Shown here piece after piece: positions 26,165-34,321 of a stretch of DNA of 64,000 nucleotides. The DNA is from Taurinivorans muris (lineage in GTDB: Bacteria > Desulfobacterota > Desulfovibrionia > Desulfovibrionales > Desulfovibrionaceae). The translations under genes were made by a program, and so were the position numbers. Within the stretch, counting starts at the first letter, position 1; every line of letters starts with the position of its first letter. The notes beneath the pieces were generated by a model that worked only from the letters and a program-made list of their open reading frames with translations, ran no database searches and had not been told where the DNA came from. The stretch lies in the NCBI RefSeq assembly GCF_025232395.1, contig NZ_CP065938.1, positions 1,922,001-1,986,000 of the forward strand, given 5' to 3'.

Positions 26165-27472
26165 ATGCATAAAGACTCTCTTATCGCCTTATTGAAACGT
26201 ATGGTGAAACCGGCATTGGGCTGTACGGAACCTGCCGCTATCGCATTGGCTGTCGCCAGAGCGAACTTGGAAATCCGCGGGGAATTGAGAAAAGTTTTTG
26301 TCCGCATGAGCGGGAATATTTTTAAAAACGCCCGCGGGGTCGGTATTCCCGGAACGACGGAATCGGGTATTGATTTCGCTGTCGCCTTGGCGCTTGTCTG
26401 CGGAAAATGGGAAATGGGACTGGAAGTTTTTTCTGATGTCGATGAAAAAGCCGTTCAAGAAGCCCATGCGCTTATGGATAAAAAAATAATTTTCATCGAA
26501 GTGTGCGACGGTGAAGGGAATTTTTTCATTGAAGCGAATATTGAAGCCGATAATTCCGCAAAAGCGGTTATCCGTGATGCGCATACCAATATCGTTTATG
26601 TCGAATGCGGCGGGAAGTGTGTTTTCAAGCTTGAAAAACAGCAGAACGCACAGGAACCGAAAAATGAACATGTTCCGCTGCTCCGCAATATGACCATGCA
26701 GGATTTACGCAAAGAGGTGGAGGAACTGCCCCTTGAAGACATCGCGTTTTTGATTGCCGGGGTTCCTATGAATTACCGCATGGCAAAAGTGGGGTTGGAG
26801 CAAAAAACCGGGCTCGCCTTGGGAAATGCAATCAAAGAATTGATGGAAGAAGGCAGTATTGAGAACAATATTGTCAATACCGTGCGCATGTTTGCCGCCG
26901 CAGCAGCCGACGCGCGCATGGCAGGATTGAAAATGCCCGTGATGTCAAGCGCGGGAAGCGGCAATCATGGTATCACCGCAATCATTCCCCCGTATATCGT
27001 TTGTCAGGAAAAAAAATACGATGAGGAAAAACTTATCAGGGCGTTGGCGTTCAGCCATTTGGTCACTATCGCGATCAAGGAGTTTTCAGGGCCTTTGTCC
27101 CCTGTGTGCGGCTGCGCCATCGCCGCAGGCATCGGCGCGGCAGTTTCCATTGCATGGCTGCTGGATTGCGATGACAATCAAATCGCAGGCGTTATCAATT
27201 CCATGAGCGGAACGCTTGCAGGTATGCTTTGCGACGGCGCCAAAGGCGGCTGTGCGTTTAAATTGGCGACAGCCGCGGGAGAGGCGGTGATGTGCGCCCT
27301 GCTTGCCAAAAAGAATGTTTTTATCCATAAGAACCAAGGCATAGTCGGGGTTTGTCCTGAAACAACCATTCAAAATGTCGGGTATATCTGCACCCAAGGC
27401 ATGGGGGCTGTGGACTCGACCGTTATCGGCGTCATGCTGGCGGATGAACCGCTGTCCGCCCGCTGCGGTTAA
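26165..27472 (+). CDS. cyuA: L-cysteine desulfidase (CyuA / UPF0597 family)
   Basis: A 435-residue member of the serine-dehydratase-alpha-like family that includes L-cysteine desulfidase, which splits L-cysteine into pyruvate, ammonia and sulfide with a [4Fe-4S] cluster. The N-terminal 'PALGCTEPAAIALAVA' motif supplies Cys20. C-terminal cysteines in 'SPVCGCAIAAG' (about 315-317) and 'MLCDGAKGGCAFK' (about 356-363) are the expected further cluster ligands. The Gly-rich 'SSAGSGNHGITA' segment is present. It is the last gene of the sigma-54-type cassette, 9 bases after tctC, and a terminator follows. It may serve catabolism or sulfide supply. Confidence 0.88.
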   Translation: MHKDSLIALLKRMVKPALGCTEPAAIALAVARANLEIRGELRKVFVRMSGNIFKNARGVGIPGTTESGIDFAVALALVCGKWEMGLEVFSDVDEKAVQEAHALMDKKIIFIEVCDGEGNFFIEANIEADNSAKAVIRDAHTNIVYVECGGKCVFKLEKQQNAQEPKNEHVPLLRNMTMQDLRKEVEELPLEDIAFLIAGVPMNYRMAKVGLEQKTGLALGNAIKELMEEGSIENNIVNTVRMFAAAAADARMAGLKMPVMSSAGSGNHGITAIIPPYIVCQEKKYDEEKLIRALAFSHLVTIAIKEFSGPLSPVCGCAIAAGIGAAVSIAWLLDCDDNQIAGVINSMSGTLAGMLCDGAKGGCAFKLATAAGEAVMCALLAKKNVFIHKNQGIVGVCPETTIQNVGYICTQGMGAVDSTVIGVMLADEPLSARCG

Positions 27473-27491
27473 AAATATCAAAAACGGATAT

Positions 27492-27534
27492 TCCCCGTTT
27501 ATCGGATTGTCAAATCGGATAAGCGGGGTTTTTT
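27492..27534 (+). terminator. Terminator after cyuA
   Basis: CCCCGTTTATC pairs with GATAAGCGGGG and a T-run of six follows. It separates the sigma-54 cassette from the prfB promoter. Confidence 0.85.
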
Positions 27535-27547
27535 ATGAAAATTTTTA

Positions 27548-27576
27548 TTGCCAAACTGCTATTAACTGCCTATCAT
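27548..27576 (+). promoter_or_regulatory. prfB promoter
   Basis: TTGCCA and TATCAT are spaced by 17 bases, 34 bases before the prfB start. Part of this promoter has a decayed counterpart at 21256-21278. Confidence 0.6.
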
Positions 27577-27610
27577 CCCACTGTATTAATATGCAGAAAA
27601 AGGAAAAAAT

Positions 27611-28727
27611 ATGTTGCAGCTGGCAGAATTGAAAACATGGTGTCAAAATCTTACGGAACAATATCAAACGCTTTGGAGGAGGCTTTGACCTTGCGCGCAA
27701 GGAAGAACGTGTCAAGATCATCGAAGCTCAGATTTCAGCGCCGGACGCATGGAACGACCAAGCCAAAATAACTCCTTTATTAAAAGAAAAACGCTGTTTG
27801 GAAGAGGAAATCGGCGAATATAAGAAGTTGGAGCAGGCGTATACGGATATGCAGGAATGGCTCGTTTTCGCCGACGAGGGGGAAGAAGAAGCCCTTTCTT
27901 CTTTGAATGAGCAGGCGGAATATTTGCATGCCTTTCTGGAAAAAATGGAAATGGCGATTTTGCTTGCCGATGAAACGGACCATATGGACGCCATTGTCGA
28001 TATCCACCCGGGAGCTGGCGGAACGGAAGCCCAAGATTGGGCAGCCATGCTTGAGCGCATGTATTTCCGCTTTGCTGATTTAAAACAATACAAGGTGGAG
28101 ATATTGGACTATTTGGCAGGGGAAGAAGCGGGTACAAAAAGCATAACGTTCCGCGTACAGGGTTTGAATGCCTATGGATTTTTGAAAGGTGAGAAAGGCA
28201 TACACAGACTGATCCGCATTTCTCCTTTTGACAGTTCGGGACGGAGGCATACTTCTTTCGCTTCCGTCGATGTCTTGCCCGATGCCGGTGAAGACATCAA
28301 TATCGTGATAAAAGAAGAGGATTTGCGTATTGATGTGTATAGAGCGTCCGGAGCGGGCGGGCAGCACGTCAACAAAACGGAATCCGCCGTCCGTATCACG
28401 CATATTCCTACGGGTATCGTTGCGCAGTGTCAAAACGAGAAGTCACAGCACAGCAATAAGGAATCTGCCATGCAGATTTTGAAAGCGCGGCTTTACGACC
28501 ATGAGAGAAGCCTCCGCGACGCCGCAAAACAAGCCGATTATGCAGGAAAAGATTTAATTTCCTTCGGCAGCCAAATACGTACGTATACCATGCAGCCTTA
28601 CAGGCTTGTCAAAGACCATAGGACCAATTGCGAAAAAGGCGATGTGGACGCCGTTCTTGACGGCGACCTCGATTATTTCATTCGGGATTATCTGCTTTAT
28701 GCACATGAACAAAAAAATAAAGGGTAG
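27611..28727 (+). CDS. prfB: Peptide chain release factor 2, expressed by programmed +1 frameshift
   Basis: RF2 recognises UGA and UAA and triggers release of the finished protein. The gene is in two frames: the first runs from ATG 27611 for 25 codons to an in-frame TGA at 27686, within CTT-TGA-C. An internal Shine-Dalgarno-like GGAGG (27675-27679) sits three bases before CTT, the geometry known from the RF2 autoregulatory frameshift. Reading then moves +1 (GAC at 27687) and continues to 28727. Low RF2 lets ribosomes shift and make more RF2. The joined protein has about 371 residues, with the SPF stop-codon-recognition tripeptide ('RISPFDSSG') and the catalytic GGQ loop ('GAGGQHVNKTESAVR'). 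Confidence 0.97.
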
Positions 28728-28730
28728 CAT

Positions 28731-29597
28731 ATGTTAGACAGTGCTGGTCAATGGAATTTGCTTGCCGATTGCGCCAAAGACTGGGGCTTTTGCTCTGAAG
28801 CGTCCGAAACGGAAGAAGAGGAAAAAACGCGGTTTTCTTTGCAGGATATTGCAGACACACGGCAAGAAGAACATTCTTCTGTTTCCCGGCTTGTGCATTA
28901 TGCGGATCTAAGCGGGCAGGAAGAAAAAACATTGCTCTGCGAACTCGCGGCAAATCCTGAAAACGCAAATTTATGGCAATTATGTTTAATGGGAGACCGC
29001 CAAGAAAATGACAGTCTTGGAGCCGGTATTTCCGAAAATTCTTTAACCGGTGTTCAGGATTGGCTTTTGCAGGGCATAAAAAAGGGCTGGCTTAGAAAAA
29101 TTGAAAAGCAGTACTCTCTGACTTTGCTGGAATATCCTTTATTTGTTCACCGTTTGCAGCGGGATTGCCAAAATGCCGCCGTATTCACCGTAGGACTTGT
29201 CAAAATTCAGACATCTGATTTTATCCAGGATTTGCTTTTTCAAAGTTTTGAAAAATTTCTTTCCGCAGAAGATTATTTTTGTAAAATCAATGAGTTGGGT
29301 TACGCTCTTGTTTTGACGGGAAGAAAGAATTTTTCAGCAAGTGCCGTAATGGAAAAGATAATTGAAGTTTTAGAACGGAAATTGCATAGTGAGAATATGA
29401 AGTGTGATTTCAGCATAGGACTGTCGGAATTTTGTCAGTCGGAAACGGCGGAAAGTATGCTTGACCATGCGAAACAGGCGCTTTCCATGCCAAGTCCCGC
29501 CGGAATAAAAGTGAAATCATTCATAAATCAACAAAAAAGCCAGAAAAAAAATTCATTGGTCCATTCCGATGAAAAACGTTTTCTTTTCGGTATGTGA
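28731..29597 (+). CDS. Degenerate GGDEF-like protein upstream of flhG
   Basis: A 288-residue protein starting 3 bases after prfB. Residues from about 140 to 255 follow the GGDEF fold pattern: 'AVFTVGLVKIQ' strand, helix, 'CKINELGYALVLTG' at the place of the active-site loop, then 'CDFSIGLSEFCQSETAESMLDHAKQAL', very like the SIGIA and end-helix segments of diguanylate cyclases. The GGDEF catalytic signature is absent, so cyclase activity is unlikely; nucleotide binding or a protein contact is possible. The first 130 residues are acidic and unassigned. Its position beside flhG suggests a flagellar role (inference). Confidence 0.55.
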   Translation: MLDSAGQWNLLADCAKDWGFCSEASETEEEEKTRFSLQDIADTRQEEHSSVSRLVHYADLSGQEEKTLLCELAANPENANLWQLCLMGDRQENDSLGAGISENSLTGVQDWLLQGIKKGWLRKIEKQYSLTLLEYPLFVHRLQRDCQNAAVFTVGLVKIQTSDFIQDLLFQSFEKFLSAEDYFCKINELGYALVLTGRKNFSASAVMEKIIEVLERKLHSENMKCDFSIGLSEFCQSETAESMLDHAKQALSMPSPAGIKVKSFINQQKSQKKNSLVHSDEKRFLFGM

Positions 29598-29609
29598 CAG
29601 AGGGTAGAT

Positions 29610-30437
29610 ATGAATACGATGAGTTTAGCCATTATGAGCGGTAAAGGGGGCGTCGGCAAAAGCAATTTGTCCCTCAATCTTGGATACAGCCTTGCGCAAA
29701 AAAATCATGCCCTCTTGCTTATGGACTGCGATTTAGGTCTTGCGAACCTTGACGTGCTTTTAGGCATTACCCCCGAACAAAATTTGCAGGACGTGCTTTT
29801 GAGCGGAGCTGATGTTAAGAACGCCATTATTTCTTTGGAAAAAAACACGAAAGAAGCGTTTGATATTTTGCCCGCAGCCTCCGGTGTGCCGGAACTTACC
29901 GATATGAATAGCGATATGCGTGATTTGCTCATTAAACGTATCAATCCTTCCCTTCGCGGCTATGACATCATCCTTATGGATTTGGGCGCAGGTATTCACG
30001 GCACGGTGCAGTCTTTCGCCGCTATGGCGGCTATCCGTATCATCGTGCTTACTCCGGAACCGACGGCCTTGACGGACGCTTATGCTCTTATAAAAGTATT
30101 GAGCCAAGATTTGGGCGTACGTGATTTTCTTGTTGTCGTGAATGACGTTGCAAGCAGAAAAGAAGAGGAAATCACTTTTAAACGCTTGGAAATGGCGTGT
30201 CAGAAATTTTTGAACATCAATCCCGTCCTGCTTGGGGGGGTCCGTCATGATGTTAAGCTTCAGGAATCGGTTCTTCGGCAAAAGCCTTTGCTGGAACTGT
30301 TTCCGGAGAGTAATGCCGCTCAGGATATCGGCACGCTTGCGGATCGTATTTTGAAAATCTATGCGCGTATGGAACCCCATTTGGAGGGGCAGGAACCTTT
30401 GCGTGTTTTGGATAAAAATAAGAATTTTAAAGCTTAA
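29610..30437 (+). CDS. flhG: MinD/ParA-family ATPase, FlhG/FleN type
   Basis: A 275-residue deviant-Walker P-loop ATPase. Motifs: 'MSGKGGVGKSNLSLNLGYSLA' (Walker A with the signature Lys), 'LLMDCDLGLANLDVLLGI' (switch I region) and 'IILMDLGAGI' (Walker B). FlhG/FleN proteins limit flagellar number and work with FlhF at the cell pole. The C-terminal amphipathic stretch ('ADRILKIYARME') could bind the membrane. FlhF is not in the window. The gene starts 12 bases after the GGDEF-like gene, so they are cotranscribed. Confidence 0.85.
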   Translation: MNTMSLAIMSGKGGVGKSNLSLNLGYSLAQKNHALLLMDCDLGLANLDVLLGITPEQNLQDVLLSGADVKNAIISLEKNTKEAFDILPAASGVPELTDMNSDMRDLLIKRINPSLRGYDIILMDLGAGIHGTVQSFAAMAAIRIIVLTPEPTALTDAYALIKVLSQDLGVRDFLVVVNDVASRKEEEITFKRLEMACQKFLNINPVLLGGVRHDVKLQESVLRQKPLLELFPESNAAQDIGTLADRILKIYARMEPHLEGQEPLRVLDKNKNFKA

Positions 30438-30528
30438 AGTGTTGACTTATTGTTATTTATATGAAAATATTCTTAAATCTTGTGTGATTAATCATGTCAG
30501 CGCTGAGGGCTGATGTAAGGAGCAATAC

Positions 30529-30804
30529 ATGAATAAAAGCGAACTTATTAAAAGTTTGTCTGAACAAACCAACATTTCCATCGATGAAGCGACATTGGTT
30601 GTGAATACTTTTGTTGATAACATGAAAAATGCCCTTTTGGAAGGTGATCATGTTGAAATTCGCGGATTTGGAAGTTTTAAAGTTAAAGAATACGGGGCTT
30701 ATGCCGGGCGTAATCCACGTACTGGACAAAAAGTTGAAGTTGAATCAAAACGCTTGCCTTTCTTCCGTGCCGGTAAAGAATTAAAAGAATTTTTAAACGA
30801 TTAA
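30529..30804 (+). CDS. HU-family DNA-binding protein
   Basis: A 91-residue nucleoid protein of the HU/IHF family. The family signature 'GFGSFKVKEYGAYAGRNPRTGQ' lies at the beta-arm, with Pro73-like 'RNPRTG' for DNA kinking. It starts with 'MNKSELIKSL' and dimerises to bend DNA. AAGGAG precedes the start. A possible TTGACT-based promoter lies at 30442. Whether it is HU or an IHF-beta-like protein cannot be settled; it has a single-gene transcription unit with a strong terminator. Confidence 0.95.
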   Translation: MNKSELIKSLSEQTNISIDEATLVVNTFVDNMKNALLEGDHVEIRGFGSFKVKEYGAYAGRNPRTGQKVEVESKRLPFFRAGKELKEFLND

Positions 30805-30824
30805 AATTTTTTTTTAGTTAATAT

Positions 30825-30868
30825 AAGCCCATACTTGCAGCTTTCGCAAGATGTGGGCTTTTTTTTAT
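30825..30868 (+). terminator. Terminator after the HU gene
   Basis: AGCCCATACTTGC pairs with GCAAGATGTGGGCT (one mismatch) and is followed by eight T. Confidence 0.9.
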
Positions 30869-30883
30869 CAATTCGGGTGAAAA

Positions 30884-31936
30884 ATGTTAGAACTTATCAT
30901 CACAACAGTTTTGGTCGTCGGGGTTTCTTCGCTTTGCTCCACAACGGAAGCAATGCTCTATTCCTTGTCGTGGACGCATATTGAACGGTTAAAGGCGGAG
31001 GGGCGGAAAGCAGGCACGATTTTATATGATATGCGGACCAATGTGGATAAACCTATTTCTGCGATTTTGACGCTGAATACCGTGGCGAATACCGCAGGCG
31101 CGACTGTCGCGGGGGCTTTGGCATCAAGCGTGCTCGGCACGGAAAATCTTATTTATTTCAGTATGGTCATCACCTTGCTGATTTTAGTTTTCGGGGAAAT
31201 TTTGCCGAAAACCATCGGAGTCATTTACTGCAATTCGATTTCCCCCGCCTTGGCGTATTTTTTACAGGCAATCATCCTGATTTTAAAACCTATCACCTAT
31301 TGCACCGGGCTTATTACCAGACTTATCACGCCGAAAGACGGCGCTCCCACCGCAACGGAAGACGATATTAAAATTTTAGCGAGCATATCGAGGCAATCCG
31401 GCACAATCAATGATTATGAGGAGAAAACCATTTCCAATGTTCTTATGCTTGACCAAAGAAGGGTGAGCGATGTCATGACGCCGAGAACAGTTGTTTTTTC
31501 TCTTCCTGTCGCCATGAAAATCTTTGATGTGTACAATCATGAGGATTTTTGGTCTTTCAGCAGGATTCCCGTTTACGCTTCCGACAATGAGGATGTCGTC
31601 GGTATCGTGCAAAGGCGGGAAATCGCTCTTGCTGTTCGCGACGGAAAAAAAGAGGAAAGCCTTGAAAAGATCATGAAGCCTATCCACTTTGTTCTTGAGA
31701 GCCAAACGCTTGACCAAGTCCTGCATAAATTTTTAGACCTGCATCAGCATTTGTTCGCCGTGCTTGACGAGTATGGCGGGCTTGCAGGGGTTATCAGTCT
31801 GGAAGATATTTTGGAAGAATTGCTTGGGCGTGAAATTGTCGATGAATCGGATATTGTCGATGATATGCGGGAACTTGCGCAAAAACGCAAAGAAGTCGCT
31901 TTAATGAATAAAAAGAATATGCCGGAAGGAAAGTGA
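30884..31936 (+). CDS. CNNM/HlyC-CorC-type membrane protein with CBS pair
   Basis: A 350-residue protein. The N-terminal half is a DUF21/CNNM membrane domain: three to four hydrophobic segments with 'SSLCSTTEAMLYSLSW' and 'NTVANTAGATVAGALA', then 'ILVFGEILPKTIGV'. It is followed by a CBS pair from about residue 190 ('RVSDVMTPRTVVFSLP') to 320 ('DEYGGLAGVISLEDILEELLGREIVDE'). CNNM proteins are linked to Mg2+ or other cation efflux. The usual C-terminal transporter-associated (CorC_HlyC) domain is missing, which is seen in some family members. The gene overlaps kdsD by 1 base. Confidence 0.85.
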   Translation: MLELIITTVLVVGVSSLCSTTEAMLYSLSWTHIERLKAEGRKAGTILYDMRTNVDKPISAILTLNTVANTAGATVAGALASSVLGTENLIYFSMVITLLILVFGEILPKTIGVIYCNSISPALAYFLQAIILILKPITYCTGLITRLITPKDGAPTATEDDIKILASISRQSGTINDYEEKTISNVLMLDQRRVSDVMTPRTVVFSLPVAMKIFDVYNHEDFWSFSRIPVYASDNEDVVGIVQRREIALAVRDGKKEESLEKIMKPIHFVLESQTLDQVLHKFLDLHQHLFAVLDEYGGLAGVISLEDILEELLGREIVDESDIVDDMRELAQKRKEVALMNKKNMPEGK

Positions 31937-32922
31937 TGCTGACACAGAATCAAATTGAAAAATCTTTGCAGCTTGGCAAATCGGTGATAAGGCAGGAAGA
32001 AAAAGCCCTTGAGGTTTTGCGTCAGGGCATTGGCAGGGATTTTTGCGCTGCTTTGGAGCTTATTTTTTTCTGCAAAGGCAGGCTGGTTGTTTCCGGCATA
32101 GGCAAAAGCGGGCATATCGGAAAAAAGATTGCGGCGACCATGAGCTCCACGGGGACGCCGTCTTTCTTTCTGCATCCGGCGGAAGCCAGCCATGGCGATT
32201 TGGGCGCATTGACAAAGAATGATGTGTTGCTTGCAATTTCCAATTCAGGAGAATCAAAAGAGTTGTTCGATGTTTTGGAATATGCGGCGCGCCATGCTAT
32301 AAAAATTATTGCAATAACAAAAAACAAAAACAGTTTTTTGGGAACGCAGGCGGATATTTGTCTGGAACTGCCCAATGAACAAGAGGCCTGCCCCATCGGC
32401 TGCGCTCCCACTTCCTCAACAACCATGACTTTGGCTTTGGGCGATGCTCTCGCCATGGCTCTTCTTGATTTGCGGGGGTTCAGCTCTGAAGATTTCCATG
32501 ATTTTCATCCGGGAGGAAAGCTCGGATCAAAGCTCAAACGGGTAAAGGATCTGATGCATATCGGCGAAGAACTGCCTCTTATTGATAAAAATGCCAAAAT
32601 GAATGAGGCGGTGCTTGAAATGACCCAAAAAGGTCTGGGCTGCATTGCCATTGTGGATAGGGATACGGATAATCATTTGATTTTGCAGGGACTTATCGCA
32701 GACGGAGATTTACGCAGGCACATGTCTTCTGATTTATTGGATAAAAATGTGCAGGAAGTCATGTCCGTTTCTCCTGCGGTTATCGATACGGAGGCGTTGG
32801 CATCGAAGGCTGTCGGCATCATGAATGAAAAAGGGATAACAAGCCTTGTGGTTCTTGACGGGCAGGGCTATATGGTCGGACTTATCCATATGCATGATTG
32901 TTTGCGTGTGGGCATAGAATAA
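31936..32922 (+). CDS. kdsD: D-arabinose 5-phosphate isomerase (KdsD/KpsF/GutQ)
   Basis: KdsD turns ribulose 5-phosphate into arabinose 5-phosphate, the first step to Kdo. The 328-residue protein has the N-terminal SIS domain ('VSGIGKSGHIGKKIAATMSSTGTPSFFLHPAEASHGDLG' region with the active-site Lys/His) and two C-terminal CBS domains ('HIGEELPLIDKNAKMNEAV', 'VQEVMSVSPAVID'), the full standard layout. The start at ATG 31936 overlaps the upstream stop (TGATG), with AAGGAAAG as the ribosome-binding site. Kdo is used by lipid A/LPS assembly (lpx genes nearby) and by the KpsC-like enzyme further along. Confidence 0.93.
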   Translation: MLTQNQIEKSLQLGKSVIRQEEKALEVLRQGIGRDFCAALELIFFCKGRLVVSGIGKSGHIGKKIAATMSSTGTPSFFLHPAEASHGDLGALTKNDVLLAISNSGESKELFDVLEYAARHAIKIIAITKNKNSFLGTQADICLELPNEQEACPIGCAPTSSTTMTLALGDALAMALLDLRGFSSEDFHDFHPGGKLGSKLKRVKDLMHIGEELPLIDKNAKMNEAVLEMTQKGLGCIAIVDRDTDNHLILQGLIADGDLRRHMSSDLLDKNVQEVMSVSPAVIDTEALASKAVGIMNEKGITSLVVLDGQGYMVGLIHMHDCLRVGIE

Positions 32923-33003
32923 TGGGTATTGGACAGGATAAGAGCTTTCTGACAGAGTAATTGCCCTAAAGGAACGGCTGTTTAAAAATATAGTGTCTGG
33001 ATA

Positions 33004-33033
33004 AAAAAAGCAGGTTTAAAACCTGCTTTTTTT
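33004..33033. terminator. Convergent terminator between kdsD and lpxA
   Basis: AAAAAAAGCAGGTTT pairs with AAACCTGCTTTTTTT. Both strands end in T-runs, so it serves both genes; it slightly overlaps the lpxA stop. Confidence 0.9.
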
Positions 33034-33826
33034 AGTCTTTATTCTCATTGGCGATAATGCCGCGCTTTGATTGCCGTATGAAATCGATATAGATTTTTAT
33101 TTCCGGCAGATGTCCGTATTCCGCTTCCAGCTGGTCGAGGGCGTCGGGACGCGGAATATCGGATTGCCACGTCAGTTTGAACGCCTGTTTTATGGCGGAA
33201 AAGAGTTCTTGGCTTGCGCGCATGCGGCGGAGCCCCACAATATTAGGGGAATGGACGGTCGCCCTGTTGCCTACGGCAAGCATGTAAGGCGGCAAGTCTT
33301 GGGTAATGCCGGAAGCGCCGCCGACAAAGGCGTGCGTTCCGATACGCGTGAATTGGTGCACGGCGGAAAGTCCGCCTAAAATGGCGAAATCATCAACAAT
33401 GCAATGTCCTGCCAATGTTGCGTTATTGCTCATAACGATATTGTTGCCGAGCTGGCAGTCGTGGGCGACATGGCAATATGCCATGATCAGGTTGTTATCG
33501 CCGATTTTCGTGATAAACCCGCCTGTTTCCGTTCCGCGGTGCAAGGTTGCGAATTCCCGGATATTATTGTTGTTGCCGATGATGAGTTCGCTTTTTTCAC
33601 CATGGAATTTTAAATCTTGGGGTTCACCGCCGACCATTGCATAAGAATGGATATGATTTCCTTCACCGAGGGTGGTATATTGCTTAACAGAGGCAAAAGC
33701 ATCGATTTTGCAGTTATCGCCTATGACGACATCGTCTTCAATATAGGCGCAGGGACCGATGCTTACGTTTTTTCCGATTTTCGCACTTGGAGCGATGAAA
33801 GCGGAACTGTGTACGGAGTCAGCCAT
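33032..33826 (-). CDS. lpxA: Acyl-[ACP]--UDP-N-acetylglucosamine O-acyltransferase
   Basis: LpxA adds the first acyl chain to UDP-GlcNAc in lipid A synthesis. The 264-residue protein is a left-handed beta-helix with many hexapeptide repeats ('IGKNVSIGPCAYIEDDVVIGDN'). The catalytic His is in 'AYCHVAHDCQLGNNIVMSN', and 'GGEPQDLKFHGE' and the C-terminal helical domain ('LRRMRASQELFSAIKQAF') are typical. It is the last gene of the skp-lpxD-fabZ-lpxA series, 12 bases after fabZ, and acts in the cytoplasm. Confidence 0.97.
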   Translation of the reverse strand: MADSVHSSAFIAPSAKIGKNVSIGPCAYIEDDVVIGDNCKIDAFASVKQYTTLGEGNHIHSYAMVGGEPQDLKFHGEKSELIIGNNNNIREFATLHRGTETGGFITKIGDNNLIMAYCHVAHDCQLGNNIVMSNNATLAGHCIVDDFAILGGLSAVHQFTRIGTHAFVGGASGITQDLPPYMLAVGNRATVHSPNIVGLRRMRASQELFSAIKQAFKLTWQSDIPRPDALDQLEAEYGHLPEIKIYIDFIRQSKRGIIANENKD

Positions 33827-33838
33827 GGTATCCTCTTT

Positions 33839-34312
33839 TTATTTAAAACTGTCAGCAGTCGTAGTGGAAGCCGTAAGGGTCGCCTGAGCTACAAGCTGCC
33901 CGTCAACATAGGCTTTGCAGTCCATTTTCCATAATTGCATTTTATGCTGCAAATTCGAGCATTCAATGACAAGCTTGTCGCCTGGAACGACCGGACGGCG
34001 GAATTTGGCTTTTTCAATACCGGTAAAAAGATAAATCATATTTTCTTTTGCCGTGTCGATTTTCAATGTGTCAACAACCAAAATAATGCCTGTTTGCGCC
34101 ATCGCTTCGATTATGAGCACGCCGGGCATGACGGGAGCATTGGGAAAATGCCCTTGGAAAAATTGTTCGTTATAGGTTAAATTCTTATATGCAACAACCT
34201 TTTCATTAGGAATGATTTCCGTCACCCTGTCGACTAAAAGAAAAGGATAGCGATGGGGCAGCAGCCTCATGATATCAGCGATTTTTAATTCGTCGAACGT
34301 TTTTTCTTCCAT
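33839..34312 (-). CDS. fabZ: 3-hydroxyacyl-[ACP] dehydratase
   Basis: FabZ dehydrates 3-hydroxyacyl-ACP in fatty-acid elongation and competes with LpxA/LpxD for the same substrate. The 157-residue hot-dog protein shows 'LLPHRYPFLLVDRV' with the catalytic His and 'FPNAPVMPGVLIIEAMAQTG' with the catalytic Glu. It lies 9 bases after lpxD and 12 bases before lpxA, the common lipid A gene order. Confidence 0.97.
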   Translation of the reverse strand: MEEKTFDELKIADIMRLLPHRYPFLLVDRVTEIIPNEKVVAYKNLTYNEQFFQGHFPNAPVMPGVLIIEAMAQTGIILVVDTLKIDTAKENMIYLFTGIEKAKFRRPVVPGDKLVIECSNLQHKMQLWKMDCKAYVDGQLVAQATLTASTTTADSFK

Positions 34313-34321
34313 AGTATTTCC

